Origin: Limnohabitans sp. Jir72
GTDB taxonomy: Bacteria; Pseudomonadota; Gammaproteobacteria; Burkholderiales; Burkholderiaceae_C
Length of the DNA: 64,000 bases
Direction: 5' to 3'
NCBI RefSeq assembly: GCF_003063575.1
Contig: NZ_NESC01000007.1
Location: forward strand, 1 to 64,000
Under the pieces are notes generated by a model. That model ran no database searches and was not told where the DNA came from. It was given only the letters and a program-made list of their open reading frames with translations. Position numbers and translations under genes: made by a program. Below, one piece after another: positions 9,901-18,064 of this stretch; the stretch's first letter is position 1; every line of letters begins with the position of its first letter.

Positions 9901-12170
9901 TTTTGGGCCAGCAGGAATGCCTTGGGCAATTCAGACTTCAGTTTGGCCAAAGTGAATGCCGAAGCCGTTGCTGGCGCGCCCGTGATGCGAAACTGCATCA
10001 CTGTGCGTGTGTTCGGACCGTAGCCTGGCTCTGTGTTGGGTGCACCGCCGCCGTCGGTTTGATCGCCGTCGTTGGTGTAGTAGTCGTTGCGGTTGTCCCA
10101 CAAAGGCATGGGCGCTGGCGCATCGTTGTACATGATCAGCGCCGAGCCAGCAGGCACGCTGGAGAAGTCCACCACCACGTCTGCACGAACGGCAGAAGGC
10201 AGCATCAATGAACGGCTGGTGATGCCGTTCAAGGTCACGCTGCGCGTGTTGTGGTCAAAGTCCACGGGCTGCGAAGGCCACTGAGCCACCTGCGCGAGGA
10301 AACCCGCTTCGTTGCCAATTTGCAAGATGTCGGGACCGCTGTGCGCCCAGTAAGGCACACCACCGGCGCGACCATCTGTTGGCCAAGACGCAGGCATTGA
10401 GGCCGTATCGATCGTCATGTTGCCGACGCTCACGGTCAGACCGGCATACGCCTTGTAGTCCATGGCCGGAATCATCGAGACTTCTGTACACAATGACAGG
10501 TCAGTCACCGGATTGGGCAAGTCGCCTCGGCAAAGCACGCCATCCTTGGTCGATGCGTAATACATCTGCAAGTTCAAGAAACGGTCGTTGCTCGCGTTCA
10601 GCACGCGAAAGCGCGCCGCTGTCGATGGCAATTCCATGTACGGGAAAGCCGTGCCGTTGACCAGCATGGTGTCACCATAGGTCTCGGGAATCGCCGTGGG
10701 CGATGGCAACACATCGTTCATGGGCACTGCGGGCGGGTTCATCCACGGCGCGTAGTCCCAGCGACCCATCGGGTTGGCACCGTAGCTGTTGGTAGCCGGG
10801 TCATACCAAGTGTTGAAGGGGTCTTCGTTGGGCAAATACTCGTGCGGCAACCACAGGTCGCCGTGCTTGGAGTTGTTGACGTGCTTGAACCACAAAGGAT
10901 CAGAGTCCTTGGTGGCAGGCATGCCCGCTGTTGCGCCGTTGGTGGGCAGCCCACCAGGCGTGGCGGTGCCGTTGGCCCCGGTGCCGTTGATGTCGCCGTT
11001 GACGAATGCTTTGTCCTGGATCACCAGCGGAATACCGTATTTGTATTCGGCGACGCTGCCGGTTGTGCTACTCAGCAGGTTTGATTGGTCAGGCAAAACG
11101 CCAGCCGGGATCGTGAACGATCCCGATGTGCCGCCTGTCATCAACAGGTCCTCCACCGGGTCCACAATCAGGTACGGTGCGGCCATGCCGGCGTAGACGT
11201 TCAAACGCGTCAAGCCCAAGGAGTGGTCGTGGTAGAACAGCAAACGACCGCTTTGGTTGTTGGTGTAATAGTACGTGCCAATGCCGTCGTTGGGTGCAGG
11301 CGTGAATTGGCCAGGACCTGTACCGATCATGTCCGGCACGTTCTGGAAACTGTCACCCTTCTTGTACACAGCGGGTTCGCCTGCAGGCGTGATCCACTGG
11401 TGCGGGGTGCCATCACTGATCCAAGGCGTCAAGCCGCCGTGCAGGTGAATGACCGCACGGTTGTCTGAATAATTGGCACAGGTGTTGGTGACCATCGGGT
11501 CACAAGGCGTGACCCCATCGGCGGCCAATGGCCCCATGCCCGCACCCATCAGGTTGCGGTCCATCGGCAAAGGCAAATAACCATTAAGGGCGCTCGAGAG
11601 ATTCAGCTCGTTGAAGAATTTGAGCCGCACTGCCTTGCCACGCTTGGCCATGATCATCGGGCCAAGGTAATGGTTACTGGGATCGGTACCATTCTTTTGG
11701 TAAAAGCCCCGCAGCTTGGTGGCCGCAACACCTGTAGGCAAGTTCGAGTGCATTTGCTCGGTGTACTGCTTCAGGCCGATCTCGTAGTAGTCGTTGCCGG
11801 GGAATGTGGTCGTATCGGGCTTGGCCAAGGGAATGTATTGCCCAAGCTTGTTGGCGTTCAACGGCCCCACACCAGACACTGCGTCCACAAACTTCTTGAG
11901 CGGCGGGCTCACCGAGAAGTTGGGAATGCAGTAGTTGACACCCGGGTTGTAACCGGCAGCGCCAAGCGGGGGCGTCCAGGTTCCGTTGTAGGGCGTGACC
12001 AAAAATTGCGGATTCGTTGGCGAAATCGGCAAAGTGTTGTTGTACGCAGGGTTGGGCGGGTAGGTACACCCCGCCTGCTGCGCGCTGACGCTGGTCGATA
12101 GCACGCCCAGCATCAGTCCAAGGGCCGCCATTTGCGGCCACCTGGACTTCATGGAAAACAGGTACTTCAT
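6999..12170 (-). CDS. Giant secreted multicopper oxidase with ASH-like repeats (MofA-like)
   Basis: The 1723-residue protein has a Sec signal peptide (to about residue 30, ending SVSAQQ). Copper ligands are clear: HLHGG at about 242, FYHDHS at about 313, [10 protein letters not shown] near 1036 and [14 protein letters not shown] near 1145. The last contains the type 1/trinuclear HCH motif. Residues about 800-960 insert three or so glycine-rich beta repeats of the form [14 protein letters not shown]. From about 1165 to the end there are five repeats resembling ASH/choice-of-anchor D domains (e.g. [21 protein letters not shown]). Size and motifs resemble MofA-type putative Mn(II) oxidases of Leptothrix; metal substrate is inference. 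There is no sortase, PEP-CTERM or other anchor. An ATG at 12152 is an alternative start. Confidence 0.92.
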   Translation of the reverse strand: MKYLFSMKSRWPQMAALGLMLGVLSTSVSAQQAGCTYPPNPAYNNTLPISPTNPQFLVTPYNGTWTPPLGAAGYNPGVNYCIPNFSVSPPLKKFVDAVSGVGPLNANKLGQYIPLAKPDTTTFPGNDYYEIGLKQYTEQMHSNLPTGVAATKLRGFYQKNGTDPSNHYLGPMIMAKRGKAVRLKFFNELNLSSALNGYLPLPMDRNLMGAGMGPLAADGVTPCDPMVTNTCANYSDNRAVIHLHGGLTPWISDGTPHQWITPAGEPAVYKKGDSFQNVPDMIGTGPGQFTPAPNDGIGTYYYTNNQSGRLLFYHDHSLGLTRLNVYAGMAAPYLIVDPVEDLLMTGGTSGSFTIPAGVLPDQSNLLSSTTGSVAEYKYGIPLVIQDKAFVNGDINGTGANGTATPGGLPTNGATAGMPATKDSDPLWFKHVNNSKHGDLWLPHEYLPNEDPFNTWYDPATNSYGANPMGRWDYAPWMNPPAVPMNDVLPSPTAIPETYGDTMLVNGTAFPYMELPSTAARFRVLNASNDRFLNLQMYYASTKDGVLCRGDLPNPVTDLSLCTEVSMIPAMDYKAYAGLTVSVGNMTIDTASMPASWPTDGRAGGVPYWAHSGPDILQIGNEAGFLAQVAQWPSQPVDFDHNTRSVTLNGITSRSLMLPSAVRADVVVDFSSVPAGSALIMYNDAPAPMPLWDNRNDYYTNDGDQTDGGGAPNTEPGYGPNTRTVMQFRITGAPATASAFTLAKLKSELPKAFLLAQKPPHVPQTFYPNALGVVPNTAVTNVYANVMDESLNISGTKQTVNRVVVTAPGQSYNKAPTVKLSGGACVDANLKPAFPTATASLDGLTGVNLVTGGTGYTTIPTVTITPAVGGGGAGATAVATVTGGIVTGVYVTNPGSGYLLAPTVTITGGGGTGATATSNVITGSVGSITLGANAGTINCLSAPLVTLVAGKGNPGTGATAVTTLTGALVLDGKNLIEGFDREYGRMDAMLGSTPNPLTPVMGAGPVVGVAYYVDPPTEVLTGNTTYLWRIMHIGVDSHAIHFHLFDVQLINRVDWTGVIKPPFADEFGWKETVRTNPFEDIIVALKPSATDMALPFTIPNSLRLLDPTVPAGSTGIFSPVAPPPGVAAVAQTTNVVNSFGWEYVWHCHLLGHEENDMMRPIVFYPEMPTGGLNPQSLTFAAAAVGSTSAAQTVTLTNSGVMPLAISAISFTSNTGAQNDFQRNPTPAPGTGGSCPTSGNLASGASCTISVLFKPSTSGAITGTLTVTDNSMGRAGTQQNVSLTGAGLAPAVTLSTTALNFGTVSINGTSPAQVVTLTNSGGAPLGNIAITSSLADYAVVAGAGTCPVAPATLAAGAACNIYVTLKPASAGTRAGTLTIASAAGPQTVSLTGVGAVVSNASFSVSAVNFGNNRLGAVAATQLVTVTNNGGANTTLNVAVPTTAAPFSVSGSVCALAQNASCSFTVSLNTNAVGTYAQNLQFTTDTGGNANTVQLIALSGVVAVPQAQLTTAAATFGPAAVNSTTTTTATLTNTGVVPLAFTSIAMNYASGTNGVLTQANTCVSPLAAGASCPITVSYKPTVGLSTDKANLVVTDDNGGTPGTTQTMAYTGTSAAPVPMAGLVGTLNFGAGVVASGAKSTLVATLTNSGAAALTIASIATAPAAGAYTVLAKTCGATLAVAASCTVTVQFAPTAAKTAYTGTLTVTDNSGGVANSKQTLTISGTSK

Positions 12171-12216
12171 GGTTTGGTACTCAGTGGTTGGTATTTTTTT
12201 AAGCTCAGGTGCGGCA

Positions 12217-12516
12217 TCAAGGTGCCACGCTGCTGGCCGCTTGTTCTCTCAATTGCTCACGCGAAACGATCACGGTTTGGGCGTGCTGCAAAGCATCCTG
12301 GCGTCGCGCGTGGTGTGTGCGGTTGGCCTGTGCTGGCGGGGTATTCGTACCCAGACCCGCAGGAATGTGCTCCGACCCACCCGGCAAGCGATTGCCAGAA
12401 GAATTATTGGATTTGCCGTTTTTGGCACCCCCATCTCCGGCAGAAGGCGTCGCCGCCATCACCGAACCCGCAAGCAAACAGGCCAACAAAGTGGCGGATC
12501 GAATCAAAATTTTCAT
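12217..12516 (-). CDS. Small exported protein upstream of the oxidase
   Basis: The 99-residue product has a signal peptide ([21 protein letters not shown]) and a hydrophilic, Gly/Asn/Ser/Arg-rich mature part with no cysteine after the leader and no recognisable domain. It ends 46 bp before the oxidase start on the same strand, so the two are probably co-transcribed. It could be a small chaperone, copper-handling or anchoring partner, but it shows no His/Met-rich copper motif apart from a THHARR stretch. The reading frame is supported by the leader; several plus-strand frames over the same DNA look like shadows. Confidence 0.6.
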   Translation of the reverse strand: MKILIRSATLLACLLAGSVMAATPSAGDGGAKNGKSNNSSGNRLPGGSEHIPAGLGTNTPPAQANRTHHARRQDALQHAQTVIVSREQLREQAASSVAP

Positions 12517-12876
12517 TGTTTACAGCCCAAAAAGATTTCTTTCGTTAATTGACATAAATCAAGGCAAGCAGCATTGAATTTGTCAGATTTGGAAAATTAT
12601 ACATTTCAACGGCATTTGTAACCATCTTTTTTGTCACGGCCATCCATGGTCTCGCGGCATCAGCACTTGCACTTTTCAAGCGAGCGCCCGCAAGCAGCCC
12701 CAATACAGCGTCAAAATAGGTGAAGAAAACTCAAAATCAATTCATTTGTTTTAATTAACGTATTTTTATGTTTTCTCGTTTATCGAATAGAATGGCCGAA
12801 ATTGTGATCTTTGATTCATTCGATTGAGCAAACTGATAACACCAAATTTATCAAGGTCTTTACCAGGGTCTTCTAC
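12517..12876. other. AT-rich divergent intergenic region
   Basis: About 360 bp separate the small exported protein gene (minus) from the type I secretion channel (plus). The part around 12,560-12,800 is strikingly AT-rich compared with the flanks and probably holds both promoters. I see no confident -35/-10 pair, no hairpin and no credible ORF. A TTG at 12811 would extend the channel gene, but the ATG at 12877 gives the signal peptide directly. Confidence 0.5.
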
Positions 12877-14163
12877 ATGACACACACCATCCACCACGCG
12901 ATCCCATTCCAACGTCGCATTGCCTCGCTGTCTCTGGCTTTGGTCAGTTTGTTGGGCGGCTCTGCGGTGCTGGCCCAAAGCAGCGCCCCACCCCTGGCGT
13001 TGGAGGATGCACTGCGCATCGCCATCAGCTCGCACCCCACTGTGACCAGCCGTCGCAACGATGTGGCCGCGGCAGCAGCAAGGCTGGATGCCGCACAGCG
13101 CCAACGCTACCCCAACTTCCAAGCGCAAACAGGCAAGGACGTTTATGGCAATGCCACATCGTCCCTGCGCGTGGAACAACCGCTGTGGAATGCCGGGCGC
13201 ATCAGCGCGGACATTGAAGGCGCAGAGGCCAGCATCCGCTCATCTGGCGCATCGGTGACGGTATCGCAGCAAGAAATCATGGGACGGGTGATCAATGCGT
13301 TCACCGATCTCGGGCGCACCCAAACTCGCCAACAGGTGGCACAGTCGAACGTGCAAGAGCACGAACGTCTGGCCGCCCTGATTGGCAGGCGCGTGGAAAG
13401 CCAGATCAGCCCCACCAGCGATGGCACCATGGCCAATGCCCGACTGTCGCAGGCGCGTGCCGAGTTGAACCAACTCAGCGCGCTGGCCGATCGCTCTCGC
13501 TCCAGCCTGACCCTGGCGCTGGGTCAAGCGGTCACCAACATCCAGACACCGGCGACACCCAACCTGAACGACATGAGCGAGTTGACTGTCCGTCAAAAAG
13601 CATTGGACTACTCGCCCGCACTGCGTCGCCTGACCGAAGAAGAGGCCGTCTCGAAGGCCGACATTGAATCGCGCAGCAGCGGCATGTGGCCCCAGATCAA
13701 GCTGCGTGTGGACCGCAACACGGGCGGATTCATCAGCAACACGCAAACCTACTTGGCCTTGGACTACCAGACAGGCGCAGGTCTGGTGGCCCAGTCTCAG
13801 ATCAAGGAAGCACTGGCCAAACTCGAGAGCCTGCGCGCCTCGCGCGAGGCTGCAGAGCGCGATGCGCTGGAAGCGGTCACGGCCGATTGGGCTGATCTGA
13901 AATCACAGCAAATGCAATTGAAAGACTTGAGCAACCAAGTCGCAGCCACCACTGAAGTCTTTGACTCGACCATTCGCCAATACGCCGTGGGCCGCAAGAC
14001 ATGGATCGATGTGCTCAACGCACAGCGTGAAGTTGCGCAAGCCCGCTATGCACAAGCCGATGCCGAATGGGGCATCTTGCGCTCTGCCTTGCGCGTGAAT
14101 TTGTCCACCGGCGACTTGAGTCCGCAATCTCTGGGTGTTTCGCTTGACGCTGCCAAACAATGA
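12877..14163 (+). CDS. TolC-family outer membrane channel of a type I secretion system
   Basis: The 428-residue product starts with a signal peptide (RRIASLSLALVSLLGGSAVLAQ) and shows the two duplicated outer-membrane efflux repeats of TolC/LapE-type proteins, rich in long alpha-helices (ALRIAISSHPTVTSRRNDVAAAAARL; the second repeat contains QYAVGRKTWIDVLNAQREVAQARY). It forms the trimeric outer-membrane and periplasmic tunnel for a one-step export machine. The gene overlaps the ABC exporter by 4 bp (ATGA), and an adaptor gene follows, so the three make one operon. The start at 12877 has an AGGG ribosome site; the longer TTG reading from 12811 adds residues before the leader. Confidence 0.92.
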   Translation: MTHTIHHAIPFQRRIASLSLALVSLLGGSAVLAQSSAPPLALEDALRIAISSHPTVTSRRNDVAAAAARLDAAQRQRYPNFQAQTGKDVYGNATSSLRVEQPLWNAGRISADIEGAEASIRSSGASVTVSQQEIMGRVINAFTDLGRTQTRQQVAQSNVQEHERLAALIGRRVESQISPTSDGTMANARLSQARAELNQLSALADRSRSSLTLALGQAVTNIQTPATPNLNDMSELTVRQKALDYSPALRRLTEEEAVSKADIESRSSGMWPQIKLRVDRNTGGFISNTQTYLALDYQTGAGLVAQSQIKEALAKLESLRASREAAERDALEAVTADWADLKSQQMQLKDLSNQVAATTEVFDSTIRQYAVGRKTWIDVLNAQREVAQARYAQADAEWGILRSALRVNLSTGDLSPQSLGVSLDAAKQ

Positions 14164-16433
14164 TCTCTTCCCCATCTGAAACGCTCAACCCCACAGCAAA
14201 CCCGGCTGACCCACTTTCGCAAGCCCTGACCCGCTTGGCCTCGATGCAGGGCCACGCAGTGCCTTGGCATCGCTTTGCGATGATGTCCGAGACGCTGGAC
14301 GGTGCCCCTCTGGCGAATTTGGCGGTGCCTGAAAAAGCCATCGAGTTGTGGCGGGCACGCTTTCCAGCGTCGGATATTTTCGATGCGCAGTTTCCACTTT
14401 CGCCCAACGACGCGCCCGCGCTTTGGGTTTCACAAGAACGCACCGAGCCCGGTGAAGCCAATCTCTTGATTGTGTGCGGCATGGTCTCGACGGGTGCCCT
14501 CACTTGTGTGGACCCGCAGGGCAACTCGGTCAACCTGAGCCCCATGGACGCCAGCAGGGGGCGCGTGCTGGTCTTGCGCACCGACGAACCCTTGGCCAGG
14601 GAACGCGACAACGCATCCGGCACTGACGAGTTGGGCAGCGGCACCCACAAGGCTCAACGGCGCACGGCACGGCAATGGTTTCGCCATGCCATCTTCAAGC
14701 GCTGGCGCAGCTTTGTCGAAGGCGCAGTGACCACCCTGACGGTGAACGTGATCGCACTGGGCTCGTCGTTTTACAGCATGCAGATTTATGACCGCGTCGT
14801 GCCAACGCAGGGCTTTGCCACGCTGTGGGTGTTGACCATCGGCGTGTTGATGGCCATTTTGCTGGAACTGGCCATGCGCCAAGTGCGCAACCGCTTGATT
14901 GAAAGCGCCTGCAAAGCCATTGACGAAGAATTGTCGGGCGTGTTTTTTGGGCACGCCTTGGCCATTCGCATGGACCAACGCCCCCGCACCGTGGGCACCT
15001 TTGCAGCGCAAATCCGTCATTTCGAGATGGTGCGCAATTTCATGACATCGTCCACGCTGTTCATCTTTGCAGATGCACCGTTTGCGCTGATGTTCGTGGT
15101 TGTCATTGCCATCATCGCTGGTCCTGTCGCGGTGGTGCCGCTGATCTTCATCCCGATTTCGATCGTGGCGGGCTTAGGCTTTCGCGCCCGTTTGGCCAAG
15201 CTCACCGAAGTGCACATGCAAGAGTCCAACCGCAAGAGCGGTTTGCTGATCGAGGCCATTGATGGGATCGAATCCATCAAGGCTGCAGGTGCCGAATGGA
15301 AGATGTTGGACCGTTGGCGCGCCTTGACCCACTTGCTCGGTCGCGACGAAATGGCGATCAAAAACATCACCAACCTGTCCAGCAATTTGACACAAACCCT
15401 GCAACAACTGAGCTATGTCGGTCTGATCGCAGCGGGTGTGTTTGCCATCAACAAAGGCGACCTCACCGTGGGTGGGCTGATCGCTTGCACCATCATCAGC
15501 GGCCGCGCCCTGAGCCCGATTGCCCAGATCTCGGGCCTGCTGGTGCAATGGCAACAAGCGCAAACCGCACTGCGCGGCCTGGACGGCATCATGGCCATGC
15601 AACCGGACAGCCAAGCCGGTGAGCGCCGCATGGTTCCAGGCCAATGCTCGGGCAATCTGAACGTGCAGAAATTGAAGTTTGGCTACGGACCGGACGCCCC
15701 CGCACTGACCCTGGACGATTTGCGCATCTCGGCCGGTGAACGCGTGGCCGTGCTGGGCTCGGTGGGTTCGGGCAAAACCTCGCTGATCAAGGTCTTGTCG
15801 GGCTTGTACAAAGCCGCCGAAGGTCGCGTGCTGTTGGACAGCATCGACATGAACAACCTCGCGCCCGAGTTTGTGCGCGAGCACATCGGTTATTTGCCGC
15901 AGGATGTGCGTTTGTTCCAAGGCACATTGCGCGAAAACCTGGCGCTGGGCCTGCCCTCGCCCACCGATGAGCAAATCATGCTGGCCGCACGCACCACCGG
16001 ATTGGACCGCCTCCTCAGCGGCCACCCCAAAGGTCTGGGCATCGAGATCTCCGAGGGCGGTCGAGGCTTGTCTGGCGGCCAACGTCAATTGGTGGGACTG
16101 ACCCGCCTGGTGCTGGCGCAACCGCGCATCATGCTGCTGGACGAACCCACCGCCTCGATGGACCCGCAGCTGGAAGAGCTGGTGGCAGAGCGCGTGTTTG
16201 GCACCCGCCCCAAAGACACCACCTTGGTGGTCGTCACCCACAAGCCCGGCATGCTGCGCCACTTCAGCCGAATCATCATCCTGGACAAGGGCAAAGTGGT
16301 CGCCGATGGCCCCCGCGATGAGGTGTTGAAACGCCTGCGCGATTCACAACTACAGGCCCAACAGCAACGACAAGCCACAGCGAACACCGCTGGTGCCGCG
16401 CTGAGCCGCCCTCCCGTCAATCCAACATCCTGA
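14160..16433 (+). CDS. Type I secretion ABC exporter (LapB/HlyB-type permease-ATPase)
   Basis: The 757-residue fusion of permease and ATPase pumps an RTX-type protein across the inner membrane. Residues 1-165 form an N-terminal cytoplasmic domain in the place of the C39-like domain; no catalytic Cys/His pair is obvious. The membrane domain covers about 180-470 (ALGSSFYSMQIYDRVVPTQ is typical). The nucleotide-binding domain has Walker A GSVGSGKTS, signature LSGGQRQL and Walker B IMLLDEPTASMD. The LapB/RtxB subfamily call comes from the motif MQIYDRVVPT. It is translationally coupled to the channel gene and 2 bp from the adaptor gene. Confidence 0.94.
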   Translation: MISSPSETLNPTANPADPLSQALTRLASMQGHAVPWHRFAMMSETLDGAPLANLAVPEKAIELWRARFPASDIFDAQFPLSPNDAPALWVSQERTEPGEANLLIVCGMVSTGALTCVDPQGNSVNLSPMDASRGRVLVLRTDEPLARERDNASGTDELGSGTHKAQRRTARQWFRHAIFKRWRSFVEGAVTTLTVNVIALGSSFYSMQIYDRVVPTQGFATLWVLTIGVLMAILLELAMRQVRNRLIESACKAIDEELSGVFFGHALAIRMDQRPRTVGTFAAQIRHFEMVRNFMTSSTLFIFADAPFALMFVVVIAIIAGPVAVVPLIFIPISIVAGLGFRARLAKLTEVHMQESNRKSGLLIEAIDGIESIKAAGAEWKMLDRWRALTHLLGRDEMAIKNITNLSSNLTQTLQQLSYVGLIAAGVFAINKGDLTVGGLIACTIISGRALSPIAQISGLLVQWQQAQTALRGLDGIMAMQPDSQAGERRMVPGQCSGNLNVQKLKFGYGPDAPALTLDDLRISAGERVAVLGSVGSGKTSLIKVLSGLYKAAEGRVLLDSIDMNNLAPEFVREHIGYLPQDVRLFQGTLRENLALGLPSPTDEQIMLAARTTGLDRLLSGHPKGLGIEISEGGRGLSGGQRQLVGLTRLVLAQPRIMLLDEPTASMDPQLEELVAERVFGTRPKDTTLVVVTHKPGMLRHFSRIIILDKGKVVADGPRDEVLKRLRDSQLQAQQQRQATANTAGAALSRPPVNPTS

Positions 16434-16435
16434 AC

Positions 16436-17617
16436 ATGAGCAAAAAAATTCATTCCTACAACCAGCCACAAGGTGAATCAGCGCTGATGCTGCGCCTGGG
16501 CGTCTGGGGCAGTGTTCTGGTGGTCGGGCTCTTTGTGGCTTGGGCATTTTTTGCCCAAATCGACCAAATCACGCGGGCACAAGGCCAAATCATCCCCAGC
16601 AGCCGGACCCAAATCATCCAAGCCCCCGACGGCGGTGTGATCGAACAGTTGCGGGTGCGCGAAGGTGCCGAGGTCAACCGCGGCGACTTGCTGGTTCGAT
16701 TTGACCAAACCAAGGCCGAGGCCAGCTACCGCGAAGCCGAATTCAAGGTTGCAGGCCTGAGCGCCGCCGTGGCGCGCCTGCGCTCTGAAGTGTTCGGTGG
16801 CGAACCCATCTTCAAAAAAGAAACCCTTCAATTCGCGGAATTCCGGCAAAACCAGCTGGATTTGCTGGCCAAACGCCGCGAAGGCCTGGAGCAAGAGATC
16901 CGAGCCATCGAGAAAATGAAAGTCCTGGCCCAGCGAGAACTGGACATGACACGCCCCTTGCTGAAAACCGGTGACGTGAGCATGGCCGAAGTGCTGCGCC
17001 TGGAACGCATGGTGGCCGAGCAAGAAGGCCAAATCACCAACCGCAAAAACAAATACCAGCAAGACAGCCAATCCGAGCTGAACAAACTGGAAGAAGACCT
17101 GGCAGGTGCCAAAGAAACACTGATTCAGCGCAAAAACCTGCTGGACAACACCGAACTGCGGGCCCCCGTCAACGGCACGGTGAAAAACGTGCGCGTGACC
17201 ACCCGTGGTGGTGTGTTGCGCCCCGGCGACGAGTTGATGCAGATCGTGCCGGTGGACGATGCCTTGATTGTAGAGGCCAGAGTCAAACCCTCTGACGTGG
17301 CCTTTTTGAAACCCGACCAAGACGTGGTCATCAAGATCGACGCCTACGACTACACGATCTACGGCTCCTTGAATGGCAAGCTGACCTACATCAGCGCCGA
17401 CACCTTGAGCGAAGACGTCAAGCAAGGCGAACAGGCGTATTACCGGGTTCAGGTCCGCACAGAGTCACCACGCTTCAACCGCCGTCCCAACGAAAACTTG
17501 CAGCTGCAGCCCGGCATGACGGCCACCATCGAGATCAAGACCGGTGGCAACACCGTTTTGAAATACCTGCTCAAACCCATGATCAAGACACTGAACGAAT
17601 CATTGGGCGAGCGATAA
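16436..17617 (+). CDS. HlyD-family periplasmic adaptor (membrane fusion protein)
   Basis: The 393-residue adaptor has one membrane helix near residues 23-42 (LGVWGSVLVVGLFVAWAFFAQI), a biotinyl-lipoyl half-motif (GVIEQLRVREGAEVNRGDLLVRFD), a long coiled-coil hairpin at about residues 100-240, the returning lipoyl half (LRAPVNGTVKNVRVTTRGGVLRPGDELMQIVP) and a beta-barrel ending in PGMTATIEIKTG. It bridges the ABC exporter and the TolC-like channel. Length is typical of HlyD/LapC. It is the last gene of the three-gene export operon; the lipoprotein gene that follows has its own promoter. Confidence 0.95.
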   Translation: MSKKIHSYNQPQGESALMLRLGVWGSVLVVGLFVAWAFFAQIDQITRAQGQIIPSSRTQIIQAPDGGVIEQLRVREGAEVNRGDLLVRFDQTKAEASYREAEFKVAGLSAAVARLRSEVFGGEPIFKKETLQFAEFRQNQLDLLAKRREGLEQEIRAIEKMKVLAQRELDMTRPLLKTGDVSMAEVLRLERMVAEQEGQITNRKNKYQQDSQSELNKLEEDLAGAKETLIQRKNLLDNTELRAPVNGTVKNVRVTTRGGVLRPGDELMQIVPVDDALIVEARVKPSDVAFLKPDQDVVIKIDAYDYTIYGSLNGKLTYISADTLSEDVKQGEQAYYRVQVRTESPRFNRRPNENLQLQPGMTATIEIKTGGNTVLKYLLKPMIKTLNESLGER

Positions 17618-17649
17618 ATTTGACATTTTCACAACGCTCAATAATTATT

Positions 17650-17677
17650 TTGTTGAATCCAATGTACTTGTTATAAT
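17650..17677 (+). promoter_or_regulatory. Putative sigma-70 promoter for the small lipoprotein gene
   Basis: A perfect TATAAT at 17672-17677 is preceded by TTGTTG at 17650-17655 with a 16-bp spacer, in an AT-rich gap between the adaptor gene and the lipoprotein gene. The start point would fall about 24 bp before the ATG at 17708. Confidence 0.5.
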
Positions 17678-17707
17678 TTGGCTTTTGAACAACTCTCACC
17701 ATTAAAA

Positions 17708-18013
17708 ATGAAAAAACTCGTTGCTCTTTGCCTGCCTTTCGCGTTGTTGGCTGCTTGCTCAACGCCTTCCATTGGTGACAAACAAGCCGATGTGCCGCCA
17801 CGCATCACCATCAAAGATGACGTGCGCACATGGGACAAGCCCGGTGCCTTTGGCCCGGTGCCGAGCGAGTTGAAAACAAATGGTCAAGCAGTGTGCGCAT
17901 CACTGAACACTGAAAAATACAAATTTGAGGCCCGCGGCTACCACGCCAGAGCCGAAAACATCGATGGCAAACCTTTTGCAGGTGGTGGCTACTACTGCGT
18001 GCGTTCCAACTGA
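17708..18013 (+). CDS. Small lipoprotein next to the type I secretion substrate
   Basis: The 101-residue product has a lipoprotein signal peptide with lipobox LLAAC (MKKLVALCLPFALLAACSTPS), so it is likely anchored to a membrane through Cys17. The mature part is short, with two more cysteines (QAVCAS and YYCVRSN) that could form a disulphide. I do not recognise a family. It lies between the export operon and the RTX-like gene, so a role in folding, retention or assembly of the exported protein is possible, but only context supports this. ATG 17708 is chosen because the upstream extension would precede the leader. Confidence 0.75.
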   Translation: MKKLVALCLPFALLAACSTPSIGDKQADVPPRITIKDDVRTWDKPGAFGPVPSELKTNGQAVCASLNTEKYKFEARGYHARAENIDGKPFAGGGYYCVRSN

Positions 18014-18064
18014 TTGGGGCCTTGCGGCACAGCCTAACTTCTCAATCCTTCGAAGAAATCAACC

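Noticed and set aside
8523-10211. Plus-strand ORF of 562 residues opposite the oxidase
   Set aside because: It is rich in Arg, His and Cys as expected for an antisense shadow of a GC-rich beta protein, has no motif, and the minus-strand oxidase clearly encodes copper sites.
12766-13179. Minus-strand ORF crossing the type I channel start
   Set aside because: Cys/Gly/Arg-rich shadow of the channel gene; it covers the predicted leader and the AT-rich promoter region.
15174-16262. Minus-strand ORF of 362 residues opposite the ABC exporter
   Set aside because: His/Gln/Ala-rich with no motif; the plus strand carries unmistakable ABC transporter motifs.
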